64,000 bases of DNA, from NCBI GenBank assembly GCA_038501625.1, contig JAZAYU010000013.1, positions 9,300,001 through 9,364,000 on the forward strand, given 5' to 3'. The stretch comes from Corbicula japonica. Taxonomy: Eukaryota > Mollusca > Bivalvia > Venerida > Cyrenidae. The number at the start of each line of letters is the position of its first letter. Position 1 is the stretch's first letter. The notes under the pieces are model-generated. The model saw nothing but the letters and a program-made list of their open reading frames with translations. It searched no databases and was not told where the DNA came from. The translations under genes were made by a program, and so were the position numbers. Shown piece after piece: positions 24,001 through 38,500 of the stretch.

Positions 24001-27000
24001 GCATACTGAAGCTGATGTATCTTACTGTAGCAGATGTAGCACACTGCAGCTGATGTATCCTTACTGTAGCAGATGTAGCACACTGCAGCTGATGTATCCT
24101 ACTGTAGCAGATAAAGCATACTGAAGCTGATGTATCTTACTGTATCAGATGTAGCTTACTGCAGCTGATGTATCTTACTGTAGCAGATGAAGCACACTGA
24201 AGCTGATGTATCTTACTGTATCAGATGTAGCTTACTGCAGCTGATGTATCCTACTGTAGCAGATGAAGCACACTGCAGCTGATGTATCTTACTGTAGCAG
24301 ATGAAGCACACTGCAGCTGATGTATCTTACTGTAGCAGATGAAGCACACTGCAGCTGATGTATCTTACTGTAGCAGATGAAGCACACTGAAGCTGATGTA
24401 TCTTACTGTATCAGATGTTGCACACTGCAGCTGATGTATCTTACTGTATCAGATGTTGCACACTGCAGCTGATGTATCTTACTGTAGCAGATGTAGCTTA
24501 CTGCAGCTGATGTATCTTACTGTAGCAGATGTAGCTTACTGCAGCTGATGTATCCTACTGTAGCAGATAAAGCATACTGAAGCTGATGTATCCTACTGTA
24601 GCAGATGTAGCTTACTGCAGCTGATGTATCTTACTGTAGCAGATGAAGCACACTGAAGCTGATGTATCTTACTGTATCAGATGTAGCTTACTGCAGCTGA
24701 TGTATCCTACTGTATCAGATGAAGCACACTGCAGCTGATGTATCCTACTGTAGCAGATGAAGCACACTGCAGCTGATGTATCCTTACTGTAGCAGATAAA
24801 GCACACTGAAGCTGATGTATCTTACTGTATCAGATGTAGCTTACTGCAGCTGATGTATCCTACTGTATCAGATGTTGCACACTGCAGCTGATGTATCTTA
24901 CTGTAGCAGATGAAGCACACTGAAGCTGATGTATCTTACTGTATCAGATGTAGCACACTGCAGCTGATGTATCTTACTGTATCAGATGTAGCTTACTGCA
25001 GCTGATGTATCTTACTGTAGCAGATGAAGCACACTGCAGCTGATGTATCTTACTGCAGCAGATGTGCATACTGAAGCTGATGTATCTTACTGTATCAGAT
25101 GTAGCACACTGCAGCTGATGTATCTTACTGTAGCAGATGTTGCACACTGCAGCTGATGTATCTTACTGTAGCAGATGAAGCACACTGCAGCTGATGTATC
25201 TTACTGTAGCAGATGAAGCACACTGAAGCTGATGTATCTTACTGTATCAGATGAAGCACACTGCAGCTGATGTATCTTACTGTAGCAGATAAAGCACACT
25301 GAAGCTGATGTATCTTACTGTATCAGATGTAGCTTACTGCAGCTGATGTATCTTACTGTAGCAGATGTAGCACACTGCAGCTGATGTATCTTACTGTAGC
25401 AGATGAAGCACACTGCAGCTGATGTATCTTACTGTATCAGATGTTGCATACTGCAGCTGATGTATCTTACTGTATCAGATGTAGCTTACTGCAGCTGATG
25501 TATCTTACTGTAGCAGATGAAGCACACTGCAGCTGATGTATCTTACTGTAGCAGATAAAGCACACTGAAGCTGATGTATCTTACTGTAGCAGATGAAGCA
25601 CACTGCAGCTGATGTATCCTTACTGTATCAGATGAAGCATACTGAAGCTGATGTATCTTACTGTATCAGATGTAGCTTACTGCAGCTGATGTATCTTACT
25701 GTAGCAGATGAAGCACACTGAAGCTGATGTATCTTACTGTATCAGATGTAGCTTACTGCAGCTGATGTATCTTACTGTAGCAGATGAAGCACACTGAAGC
25801 TGATGTATCTTACTGTAGCAGATGAAGCACACTGCAGCTGATGTATCTTACTGTAGCAGATGAAGCACACTGCAGCTGATGTATCTTACTGTATCAGATG
25901 TAGCTTACTGCAGCTGATGTATCTTACTGTAGCAGATGAAGCACACTGAAGCTGATGTATCTTACTGTAGCAGATGTAGCACACTGCAGCTGATGTATCT
26001 TACTGTATCAGATGTAGCTTACTGCAGCTGATGTATCCTACTGTAGCAGATGAAGCACACTGCAGCTGATGTATCTACTGTATCAGATGAAGCACATGCA
26101 GCTGATGTATCCTACTGTATCAGATGTAGCTTACTGCAGCTGATGTATCTTACTGTATCAGATGTTGCACACTGCAGCTGATGTATCTTACTGTAGCAGA
26201 TGTTGCACACTGCAGCTGATGTATCTTACTGTAGCAGATGTAGCTTACTGCAGCTGATGTATCCTACTGTAGCAGATGTAGCACACTGAAGCTGATGTAT
26301 CTTACTGTAGCAGATGTAGCAGCTGATGTATCTTACTGTAGCAGATGTAGCTTACTGCAGCTGATGTATCTTACTGTATCAGATGTAGCATACTGCAGCT
26401 GATGTATCTTACTGTATCAGATGTAGCTTACTGCAGCTGATGTATCCTTACTGTAGCAGATGAAGCACACTGCAGCTGATGTATCTTACTGTAGCAGATG
26501 AAGCACACTGCAGCTGATGTATCTTACTGTAGCAGATGAAGCACACTGCAGCTGATGTATCTTACTGTAGCAGATGTAGCTTACTGCAGCTGATGTATCT
26601 TACTGTAGCAGATGTTGCACACTGCAGCTGATGTATCTTACTGTAGCAGATGTAGCACACTGCAGCTGATGTATCTTACTGTATCAGATGTTGCACACTG
26701 CAGCTGATGTATCTTACTGTATCAGATGTAGCTTACTGCAGCTGATGTATCCTTACTGTAGCAGATGAAGCACACTGCAGCTGATGTATCTTACTGTAGC
26801 AGATGTTGCACACTGCAGCTGATGTATCTTACTGTAGCAGATGTAGCTTACTGCAGCTGATGTATCTTACTGTATCAGATGTAGCTTACTGCAGCTGATG
26901 TATCTTACTGTAGCAGATGAAGCACACTGCAGCTGATGTATCTTACTGTAGCAGATGTTGCACACTGCAGCTGATGTATCTTACTGTAGCAGATGTTGCA

Positions 27001-30000
27001 CACTGCAGCTGATGTATCTTACTGTAGCAGATGTAGCTTACTGCAGCTGATGTATCTTACTGTAGCAGATGTAGCACACTGCAGCTGATGTATCTTACTG
27101 TATCAGATGTAGCTTACTGCAGCTGATGTATCCTACTGTAGCAGATGTAGCACACTGCAGCTGATGTATCTTACTGTAGCAGATGTTGCACACTGCAGCT
27201 GATGTATCTTACTGTAGCAGATGTAGCTTACTGCAGCTGATGTATCTTACTGTAGCAGATGTTGCACACTGCAGCTGATGTATCTTACTGTAGCAGATGT
27301 TGCACACTGCAGCTGATGTATCTTACTGTATCAGATGTTGCACACTGAAGCTGATGTATCTTACTGTAGCAGATGTAGCTTACTGCAGCTGATGTATCTT
27401 ACTGTAGCAGATGTTGCTTACTGCAGCTGATGTATCTTACTGTATCAGATAAAGCATACTGAAGCTGATGTATCTTACTGTAGCAGATGTAGCTTACTGC
27501 AGCTGATGTATCTTACTGTAGCAGATGTTGCACACTGCAGCTGATGTATCTTACTGTATCAGATGTAGCTTACTGCAGCTGATGTATCTTACTGTATCAG
27601 ATGTAGCTTACTGCAGCTGATGTATCTTACTGTATCAGATGTTGCACACTGCAGCTGATGTATCTTACTGTAGCAGATGTAGCTTACTGCAGCTGATGTA
27701 TCTTACTGTAGCAGATGAAGCACACTGCAGCTGATGTATCTTACTGTAGCAGATGTTGCACACTGCAGCTGATGTATCTTACTGTAGCAGATGTTGCACA
27801 CTGCAGCTGATGTATCTTACTGTAGCAGATGTAGCTTACTGCAGCTGATGTATCCTTACTGTAGCAGATGAAGCACACTGCAGCTGATGTATCTTACTGT
27901 AGCAGATAAAGCACACTGCAGCTGATGTATCTTACTGTAGCAGATGAAGCACACTGCAGCTGATGTATCTTACTGTAGCAGATGTTGCACACTGCAGCTG
28001 ATGTATCTTACTGTAGCAGATGTAGCACACTGAAGCTGATGTATCCTTACTGTAGCAGATGAAGCACACTGCAGCTGATGTATCTTACTGTAGCAGATGC
28101 ATACTGCAGCTGATGTATCCTACTGTAGCAGATGTTGCACACTGAAGCTGATGTATCTTACTGTAGCAGATGTAGCTTACTGCAGCTGATGTATATCTGA
28201 TGTATCCTACTGTAGCAGATGAAGCACACTGCAGCTGATGTATCTTACTGTAGCAGATGTTGCACACTGCAGCTGATGTATCTTACTGTAGCAGATGAAG
28301 CTTACTGCAGCTGATGTATCTTACTGTAGCAGATGTTGCACACTGCAGCTGATGTATCTTACTGTAGCAGATGTAGCTTACTGCAGCTGATGTATCTTAC
28401 TGTAGCAGATGAAGCACACTGCAGCTGATGTATCTTACTGTATCAGATGTTGCACACTGCAGCTGATGTATCTTACTGTAGCAGATGTAGCTTACTGCAG
28501 CTGATGTATCTTACTGTATCAGATGTAGCTTACTGCAGCTGATGTATCTTACTGTAGCAGATGAAGCACACTGAAGCTGATGTATCTTACTGTATCAGAT
28601 GTAGCACACTGCAGCTGATGTATCTTACTGTAGCAGATGAAGCATACTGAAGCTGATGTATCTTACTGTAGCAGATGTTGCACACTGCAGCTGATGTATC
28701 TTACTGTAGCAGATGTTGCACACTGCAGCTGATGTATCCTTACTGTAGCAGATGTAGCTTACTGCAGCTGATGTATCTTACTGTAGCAGATGTAAGCACA
28801 CTGCAGCTGATGTATCTTACTGTAGCAGATGCATATGCAGCTGATGTATCTTACTGTATCAGATGTAGCTTACTGCAGCTGATGTATCTTACTGTAGCAG
28901 ATGAAGCACACTGCAGCTGATGTATCTTACTGTAGCAGATGTGAGCACTGACTGCAGCTGATGTATCTTACTGTAGCAGATGTAGCTTACTGCAGCTGAT
29001 GTATCCTACTGTAGCAGATGAAGCACACTGCAGCTGATGTATCTTACTGTAGCAGATGTAGCACACTGCAGCTGATGTATCTTACTGTAGCAGATGAAGC
29101 ACACTGCAGCTGATGTATCTTACTGTATCAGATGTAGCTTACTGCAGCTGATGTATCTTACTGTAGCAGATGTAGCACACTGCAGCTGATGTATCTTACT
29201 GTATCAGATGTAGCTTACTGCAGCTGATGTATCTTACTGTATCAGATGTAGCTTACTGCAGCTGATGTATCTTACTGTAGCAGATGAAGCACACTGAAGC
29301 TGATGTATCTTACTGTATCAGATGTAGCTTACTGCAGCTGATGTATCCTTACTGTAGCAGATGAAGCACACTGCAGCTGATGTATCTTACTGTATCAGAT
29401 GAAGATCAGCTGATGTTGCACACTGCAGCTGATGTATCTTACTGTATCAGATACTGCAGCTGATGTATCTTACTGATGAAGCTGATGTATCTTACTGAGC
29501 AGCTGATGTATCTTACTGTATCAGATGTAGCTTACTGCAGCTGATGTATCTTACTGTATCAGATGTAGCTTACTGCAGCTGATGTATCTTACTGTAGCAG
29601 ATGAAGCACACTGCAGCTGATGTATCTTACTGTATCAGATGTAGCACACTGCAGCTGATGTATCTTACTGTAGCAGATGAAGCACACTGCAGCTGATGTA
29701 TCTTACTGTAGCAGATGTTGCACACTGCAGCTGATGTATCTTACTGTAGCAGATGAAGCACACTGCAGCTGATGTATCTTACTGTAGCAGATGTAGCACA
29801 CTGCAGCTGATGTATCTTACTGTATCAGATGTAGCTTACTGCATGTATCTTACTGTATCAGATGTGCTTACTGCAGCTGATGTATTACTGTAGCAGATGA
29901 AGCACACTGCAGCTGATGTATCTTACTGTAGCAGATGTAGCTTACTGCAGCTGATGTATCTTACTGTAGCAGATGTTGCACACTGCAGCTGATGTATCTT

Positions 30001-33000
30001 ACTGTATCAGATGAAGCACACTGCAGCTGATGTATCTTACTGTATCAGATGAAGCACACTGCAGCTGATGTATCTTACTGTAGCAGATGAAGCACACTGC
30101 AGCTGATGTATCTTACTGTATCAGATGTAGCTTACTGCAGCTGATGTATCTTACTGTAGCAGATGAAGCACACTGCAGCTGATGTATCTTACTGTATCAG
30201 ATGTAGCTTACTGCAGCTGATGTATCTTACTGTAGCAGATGAAGCACACTGCAGCTGATGTATCTTACTGTAGCAGATGTAGCTTACTGCAGCTGATGTA
30301 TCTTACTGTAGCAGATGTAGCTTACTGCAGCTGATGTATCTTACTGTAGCAGATGAAGCACACTGCAGCTGATGTATCTTACTGTAGCAGATGAAGCACA
30401 CTGCAGCTGATGTATCTTACTGTAGCAGATGAAGCACACTGCAGCTGATGTATCTTACTGTATCAGATGTAGCTTACTGCAGCTGATGTATCTTACTGTA
30501 GCAGATGAAGCACACTGCAGCTGATGTATCTTACTGTAGCAGATGTAGCTTACTGCAGCTGATGTATCTTACTGTAGCAGATGAAGCACACTGCAGCTGA
30601 TGTATCTTACTGTAGCAGATGTTGCACACTGAAGCTGATGTATCTTACTGTAGCAGATGAAGCACACTGCAGCTGATGTATCTTACTGTAGCAGATGTAG
30701 CTTACTGCAGCTGATGTATCTTACTGTATCAGATGTTGCACACTGCAGCTGATGTATCTTACTGTATCAGATGTAGCTTACTGCAGCTGATGTATCTTAC
30801 TGTAGCAGATGAAGCATACTGCAGCTGATGTATCTTACTGTAGCAGATGATACTGAAGCTGATGTATCTTACTGTACTGTACTGCAGCTGATGTATCTTA
30901 CTGTATCAGATGTAGCTTACTGCAGCTGATGTATCTTACTGTAGCAGATGAAGCACACTGCAGCTGATGTATCTTACTGTATCAGATGACTGCAGCTGAT
31001 GTATCTTACTGTAGCAGATGTGATGTATCTTACTGTATCAGATGAAGCACACTGCAGCTGATGTATCTTACTGTATCAGATGTAGCTTACTGCAGCTGAT
31101 GTATCTTACTGTAGCAGATGAAGCACACTGCAGCTGATGTATCTTACTGTAGCAGATGAAGCACACTGCAGCTGATGTATCTTACTGTAGCAGATGAAGC
31201 ACACTGAAGCTGATGTATCTTACTGTAGCAGATGTTGCACACTGCAGCTGATGTATCTTACTGTAGCAGATGTAGCACACTGCAGCTGATGTATCTTACT
31301 GTATCAGATGAAGCACACTGCAGCTGATGTATCTTACTGTATCAGATGTAGCTTACTGCAGCTGATGTATCTTACTGTAGCAGATAAAGCATACTGAAGC
31401 TGATGTATCTTACTGTATCAGATGTAGCACACTGAGCTGATGTATCTTACTGTAGCAGATGAAGCATACTGCAGCTGATGTATCTTACTGTATCAGATGT
31501 AGCTTACTGCAGCTGATGTATCTTACTGTAGCAGATGAAGCACACTGAAGCTGATGTATCTTACTGTATCAGATGTAGCTTACTGCAGCTGATGTATCTT
31601 ACTGTAGCAGATGAAGCACACTGCAGCTGATGTATCTTACTGTATCAGATGTAGCTTACTGCAGCTGATGTATCTTACTGTAGCAGATGTAGCACACTGC
31701 AGCTGATGTATCTTACTGTATCAGATGTAGCTTACTGCAGCTGATGTATCTTACTGTATCAGATGTAGCTTACTGCAGCTGATGTATCTTACTGTATCAG
31801 ATGTAGCTTACTGCAGCTGATGTATCTTACTGTATCAGATGTAGCTTACTGCAGCTGATGTATCTTACTGTATCAGATGTAGCTTACTGAAGCTGATGTA
31901 TCTTACTGTATCAGATGTAGCTTACTGCAGCTGATGTATCTTACTGTAGCAGATGTAGCTTACTGCAGCTGATGTATCTTACTGTAGCAGATGTAGCTTA
32001 CTGCAGCTGATGTATCTTACTGTAGCAGATGTAGCTTACTGCAGCTGATGTATCTTACTGTAGCAGATGAAGCACACTGCAGCTGATGTATCTTACTGTA
32101 GCAGATGTAGCACACTGCAGCTGATGTATCTTACTGTAGCAGATAAAGCATACTGAAGCTGATGTATCTTACTGTATCAGATGTAGCTTACTGCAGCTGA
32201 TGTATCTTACTGTAGCAGATGAAGCATACTGAAGCTGATGTATCTTACTGTAGCAGATGTGCACACTGCAGCTGATGTATCTTACTGTATCAGATGTAGC
32301 TTACTGCAGCTGATGTATCTTACTGTAGCAGATGAAGCACACTGCAGCTGATGTATCTTACTGTAGCAGATGTAGCTTACTGCAGCTGATGTATCTTACT
32401 GTATCAGATGTAGCTTACTGCAGCTGATGTATCTTACTGTAGCAGATGTTGCACACTGCAGCTGATGTATCTTACTGTAGCAGATGTTGCACACTGCAGC
32501 TGATGTATCTTACTGTAGCAGATGTGCACACTGCAGCTGATGTATCTTACTGTATCAGATGTAGCTTACTGCAGCTGATGTATCTTACTGTATCAGATGT
32601 AGCTGATGTATCTTACTGTATCATGTAACTGTATCAGACACTGCAGCTGATGTATCTTACTGTATCAGATGTAGCTTACTGCAGCTGACTGCAGCTGATG
32701 TATCTTACTGTAGCAGATGAAGCACACTGCAGCTGATGTATCTTACTGTAGCAGATGTAGCACACTGCAGCTGATGTATCTTACTGTAGCAGATGTTGCA
32801 CACTGCAGCTGATGTATCTTACTGTAGCAGATGTAGCTTACTGCAGCTGATGTATCTTACTGTAGCAGATGAAGCACACTGCAGCTGATGTATCTTACTG
32901 TAGCAGATGTAGCACACTGCAGCTGATGTATCTTACTGTATCAGATGTAGCTTACTGCAGCTGATGTATCTTACTGTATCAGATGTAGCACTGCAGCTGA

Positions 33001-34790
33001 TGTATCTTACTGTATCAGATGTAGCTTACTGCAGCTGATGTATCTTACTGTAGCAGATGAAGCACACTGCAGCTGATGTATCTTACTGTATCAGATGTAG
33101 CTTACTGCAGCTGATGTATCTTACTGTAGCAGATGAAGCACACTGCAGCTGATGTATCTTACTGTAGCAGATGAAGCACACTGCAGCTGATGTATCTTAC
33201 TGTAGCAGATGTAGCACACTGCAGCTGATGTATCTTACTGTAGCAGATGTTGCACACTGCAGCTGATGTATCTTACTGTAGCAGATGTAGCTTACTGCAG
33301 CTGATGTATCTTACTGTAGCAGATGAAGCACACTGCAGCTGATGTATCTTACTGTATCAGATGTAGCTTACTGCAGCTGATGTATCTTACTGTAGCAGAT
33401 GAAGCACACTGAAGCTGATGTATCTTACTGTATCAGATGTAGCTTACTGCAGCTGATGTATCTTACTGTAGCAGATGTAGCACTGCAGCTGATGTATCTT
33501 ACTGTAGCAGATGTAGCACACTGCAGCTGATGTATCTTACTGTAGCAGATGAAGCACACTGCAGCTGATGTATCTTACTGTATCAGATGTAGCTTACTGC
33601 AGCTGATGTATCTTACTGTAGCAGATGAAGCACACTGCAGCTGATGTATCTTACTGTATCAGATGTAGCTTACTGCAGCTGATGTATCTTACTGTAGCAG
33701 ATGAAGCACACTGCAGCTGATGTATCTTACTGTATCAGATGTAGCTTACTGCAGCTGATGTATCTTACTGTAGCAGATGAAGCACACTGCAGCTGATGTA
33801 TCTTACTGTATCAGATGTTGCACACTGCAGCTGATGTATCTTACTGTAGCAGATGTTGCACACTGCAGCTGATGTATCTTACTGTAGCAGATGTTGCACA
33901 CTGCAGCTGATGTATCTTACTGTAGCAGATGTAGCTTACTGCAGCTGATGTATCTTACTGTAGCAGATGTAGCTTACTGCAGCTGATGTATCTTACTGTA
34001 GCAGATGTTGCACACTGCAGCTGATGTATCTTACTGTAGCAGATGTTGCACACTGCAGCTGATGTATCTTACTGTAGCAGATGTTGCACACTGCAGCTGA
34101 TGTATCTTACTGTAGCAGATGTTGCACACTGCAGCTGATGTATCTTACTGTAGCAGATGTAGCTTACTGCAGCTGATGTATCTTACTGTAGCAGATGAAG
34201 CACACTGCAGCTGATGTATCTTACTGTAGCAGATGTAGCTTACTGCAGCTGATGTATCTTACTGTAGCAGATGTTGCACACTGCAGCTGATGTATCTTAC
34301 TGTAGCAGATGTAGCTTACTGCAGCTGATGTATCTTACTGTAGCAGATGAAGCACACTGAAGCTGATGTATCTTACTGTAGCAGATGTAGCATACTGAAG
34401 CTGATGTATCTTACTGTAGCAGATGTAGCATACTGCAGCTGATGTATCTTACTGTAGCAGATGAAGCACACTGCAGCTGATGTATCTTACTGTAGCAGAT
34501 GTAGCTTACTGCAGCTGATGTATCTTACTGTAGCAGATGTAGCTTACTGCAGCTGATGTATCTTACTGTATCAGATGTAGCTTACTGCAGCTGATGTATC
34601 TTACTGTAGCAGATGTAGCACTGAAGCTGATGTATCTTACTGTAGCAGATGTAGCACTGCAGCTGATGTATCTTACTGTAGCAGATGCAGCTGATGTATC
34701 TTACTGTAGCAGATGTTGCACACTGCAGCTGATGTATCTTACTGCAGCAGATATAGCACCCTGCAGCAGATGTTTCTTACTGTAGCGGAT
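18040..34790. repeat. Giant 38-bp satellite, dimer of 19-bp monomers
   Basis: About 16.75 kb, roughly 440 copies of a 38-bp unit. Monomer A is GCAGCTGATGTATCTTACT; monomer B is GTAGCAGATGTAGCTTACT. They are related (shared GATGTA and CTTACT) and strictly alternate. B has a small set of variants: GTAG or GTAT at its start, and TAGCTT, TTGCAC, AAGCAC, TAGCAC or AAGCAT in its middle. A varies GCAG/GAAG and ATCTT/ATCCT. Locally, longer units occur: 114-bp blocks around 22,890-23,480, and a 190-bp repeat (23,761 and 23,951). Units are regular up to about 28,050. Truncated or fused units then cluster at 29,390-29,520, 30,840-31,030 and 32,580-32,700. Since 38 is not a multiple of three, stops recur and open frames stay short, so this is non-coding satellite DNA. 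Confidence 0.97.
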
Positions 34791-35548
34791 ATAGCTTACT
34801 GACGCAGATGTAGCACACTGTAGTAGATATAGCATACTGACTTAGATATAGCTTACTGCAGCAGATGTAGCATACTGCAGCATATGTAGAATACTGACGC
34901 AGTTGTAGCTTACTGCAGCAGATGTATCTTACTGTAGCAGATGTAGCTTTCTGACGTAGATATAGCTTACTGCAGCAGATGTAGCATACTGCAGCAGATG
35001 TATCTTACTGCAGCAGATGTATCTTAATGACGCAGATGAAGCAAACTGTGGCAGATGTAATTTACTGACACAGTTATAGCACACTGCATCAGATTTTCCT
35101 TACTGTAGCAGATGTAGCACACTGCAGCAGATGTAGCACACTTCAGCAGATTTAGCTTAATGACGCAAATGTACATGTAGCATACAGCAGCAGATATAGC
35201 ACACTACAGCAGATGTAGCTTACTGACGCAGATGTAGCATACTGCAGCAGATATAGCACACTACAGCAGATGTTTCTTAATGACGCAGATGTAGCATACT
35301 GCAGCAGATATAGCACACTTTAGCAGATCTAGCTTAATGACGCAGATGTAGCATACTGCATCATATATAGCACACTACAGCAGATGTATCTTAATGACGC
35401 AGATGTAGCATACTGCAGCAGATATAGCACACTTTAGCAGATCTAGCTTAATGACGCAGATGTAGCATACTGCATCATATATAGCACACTTCAGCAGATG
35501 TATCTTAATGACGCAGATGTAGCATACTGCATCAGATATAGCAAACTT
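34791..35548. repeat. Satellite edge: diverged 19-mers and 57-bp trimer units
   Basis: Right border of the big array. From about 34,791 the A/B alternation breaks down into diverged 19-mers. From 35,225 a new regular unit of 57 bp appears, starting at 35,225, 35,282, 35,339, 35,396, 35,453 and 35,510 (partial). It is built from GACGCAGATGTAGCATACT, GCAGCAGATATAGCACACT and ACAGCAGATGTATCTTAAT. Alternate 57-mers resemble each other most, giving a 114-bp two-step pattern. The array ends in unique sequence near 35,548. The minus-strand frame at 35,375-35,557 is a by-product of 57 being a multiple of three. Confidence 0.93.
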
Positions 35549-38500
35549 AGAGTACACGAGAATGACATGCTACGCTGATACGAAACTAATAAGTGCAACC
35601 TTAAGCTATTTCATTTATACTTATAATAAATGAGTCAATAAAACAACGAAATTTATTCGCTATGCGTACGTACAGGCTTTCATGGTTAATCGCAACAATC
35701 ATTGAACCCGTTATGACTGCTGTTCGTCTTTGTTTTTTTTTCCTTTTTACGGAATTTAATAAACTCCTGTCGATTTCAAATGCTGCTTAGTATATGGAGA
35801 TTAAATAACCATCAGGTAAGGCAAACAAACAATTTCAATGTACATATATGCTTAATATGATTAATTATAATTTCTCAATGAATTTTGAGTGTAGATCATG
35901 TAGAAGCAGTTTATTAAAGTTTGAATATGGACTCATAACATCATTTTAGGCAAAAATGATTGTACGACATTTTCAAATGATTTTCTATGAAAAGCGGATT
36001 TTGTCAGTCATACATCAAGAGGAGGGCGGCAATCTTGATGAAACAATACTCGAGGAAATTAAATGTCTAAGTGTGCTGTAGTGCATGTCCTCACATTCTG
36101 TATATCTCACAGGAAACAATATTGTCTTTAACAATTAGCCGTTGATATGTTTAATGAGCAGATACTTTGAACCCGGATATTGACTTGTTAAATTAGTAAG
36201 AAAACAATCCTTATTTCTAATAACTTCAGACTTGTGTTGAAATGAATTAAAGCTGCTTATTCCCATATGATACTTTAACTAAAACAGTTTAAATATTATT
36301 ATGGTATGAAACATGTTTACAGCAGTCAGGGAATCACCTTGTCACCTTGTCACGCGCCGTCTACCCAGTCTGCTGACTAACGATCTAAATTGCGGAGATT
36401 TATCACACTTACACGTCGATCAGCGTTTTCGCTAAAGTAGCAAGATCGGGAGAGCTACTTGTTGTCTATTTACATGTAACTGTCCATCTATATTATTTCT
36501 CGCCGATGTTTACCTGTTTCGAAATCTCCTTACCTTCTATTTCCCTCTCTATTTGCTTACGTTTCTTGTTAAATACTTAGAGGAAATGCAACTGCGCACG
36601 CGCGGATCTCCCTACCGCAAACTATGTTGTGACGGACTTCAAATATTTTTAAATTGCGTTACGATCACTATAGAAACTGACTTCAAAATATTGGTTGTAC
36701 ATACTTGATTTGAATAACAATTTAATTAATACGAAGTATCATTGTCTTTTGTTCACTGAGGCTGATTAACTTTTACTCCTTTCCATTTGTGAATACGCAG
36801 CTTTAATGTGACCATACATGTAAAGTGTTTCTTTTGATAAAACTTGTCATAAACGGACAAAGAATATTTAAGTTATCAATCTGCAAATACAATGAGTTCT
36901 GATGAGCTCTTCTTCGAAAAGAAATATTCTGAAACACATCACATTTTTTATGAAAGTATCAGTATGGACATGTATGCATAATAGAATACAAGATTCTGAA
37001 TTGTCAGATCATCACTGACATGTTTAAGGGCTTGACGTATCCAGAAGCCTGGGCTTTCACCTCGGCTCTAGCCCATTTTCGGCAAATAAAACACGTAGCT
37101 AACCACATTTCCTGCAGTCGACCTTACACTTTATAATTGTAGGAGCACGGTCTAACATCGACACTGCTCGATGTTGTCGCTTAAATGAGACCATGCGTTT
37201 GTGTCATATTCAATAGCTATCCTTGGAGAAACTCCACTACCAACATGACCAGTAGCCGAAAACAAATGATCTAAGCAAATCTGAGCACCGATATTGCTTA
37301 ATCAGTTTCGAGAATCTGGGACTTGATGGTCAACCGGGTTTGAGTCCATTTGATTGTCGATAGAGATATACAAGTCGTCGTCGTCGTAATTCTAAACCGA
37401 CGTATGAGCATTTTCTTAGTTTTGAGAAAAAGGCATTTGAAGTTTTAGACATCAATAACTTTTTGTCTTTTGACGGATTTTCTTGATTTTTTTCTATGAT
37501 GCTCTGTTTTGCCATATACAACCTATATCTTATTTTATATAATTGTAAATTAAATACAATTTGTTTTATATAATTAAAACAAAACATATTATACGCCTTT
37601 TAAACATTTATTCACATAAAAGATTAGTTCCATAATGCCATACTGACTTACGTCAGTTTGAAATACTAGTTTTGTCTTAATTTGACTAGAAACTAATAGC
37701 AAAAATATTAACGGAAATATAATCGCATTTAATACCAAATAATAAAAGTAACAACCTTAACACAATCTCGTAAGTGTACTTTGTCTATGAAAAGCTACTA
37801 AACAAAACAAAAGAAAAAGACTGTACTAAGAATTTTTTTAGGAACCCGATATTTATAATGTTGATCGTTTTCTTGACTCACTAGTGAAGTCTTATGAATA
37901 GAAACGAATAGTTAATAAATTCCCTTGAAAATAAACGGATATTAATATAGCAATTAAAGCCAAAGAAGCTAACAGTAACAGTCTTAACAGTCTTTGTTTG
38001 AAAATGGCATCCTTTGAAGACAATTTAAACTCGACAAGCAGTGTCTGTATTTTTTATATTTCAATCACCGTTACTTTTGAAAAAGGTATTCCATTAAAAT
38101 TGAGACCTAGGATTGATTTCCTTAATACACGAAAGTAATGCGTCTGCATTTGAATAATATTAAATGTGTTACTCCAATGAGAGTTTATAAAATAACGAAT
38201 CAATATACAGTATTTGTCATGTACAATGGTCCAAATGAATGTGAAACAGGTACTCGTACTTTGCAGTGTGTTTCTTTGCAACACATGCAAAAGAAAATAC
38301 ACAAAGACAGCATGCTTTTGGGTATTGTTAAAATATATCTGATTTAATTTACATGTAAATGCATAAGAATAACTTTTAACAGGAGATTTTACAACAATAT
38401 GGAACCTCTGTTTATCCGAAATGTACAATATCCGAAAGATGTACTTCTAAGAAACATGACAAATCACGCTGATTAAAGTATCTTGGCTTCCAATTTTCAA

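Noticed and set aside
28675..28920. Open frames in the satellite (also 28,085-28,267, 32,446-32,628, 34,594-34,785) as a repeat protein
   Set aside because: The 38-bp period shifts frame at every unit and TGA recurs; longer frames appear only where units are broken.
18040..34790. CRISPR-like array
   Set aside because: Units are contiguous 38-bp repeats without unique spacers, and all surrounding signals are from an animal genome.
38054..38428. 124-codon minus-strand open frame as a gene
   Set aside because: No domain, signal or splice context; a second frame is open on the other strand, and the composition is simply AT-rich.
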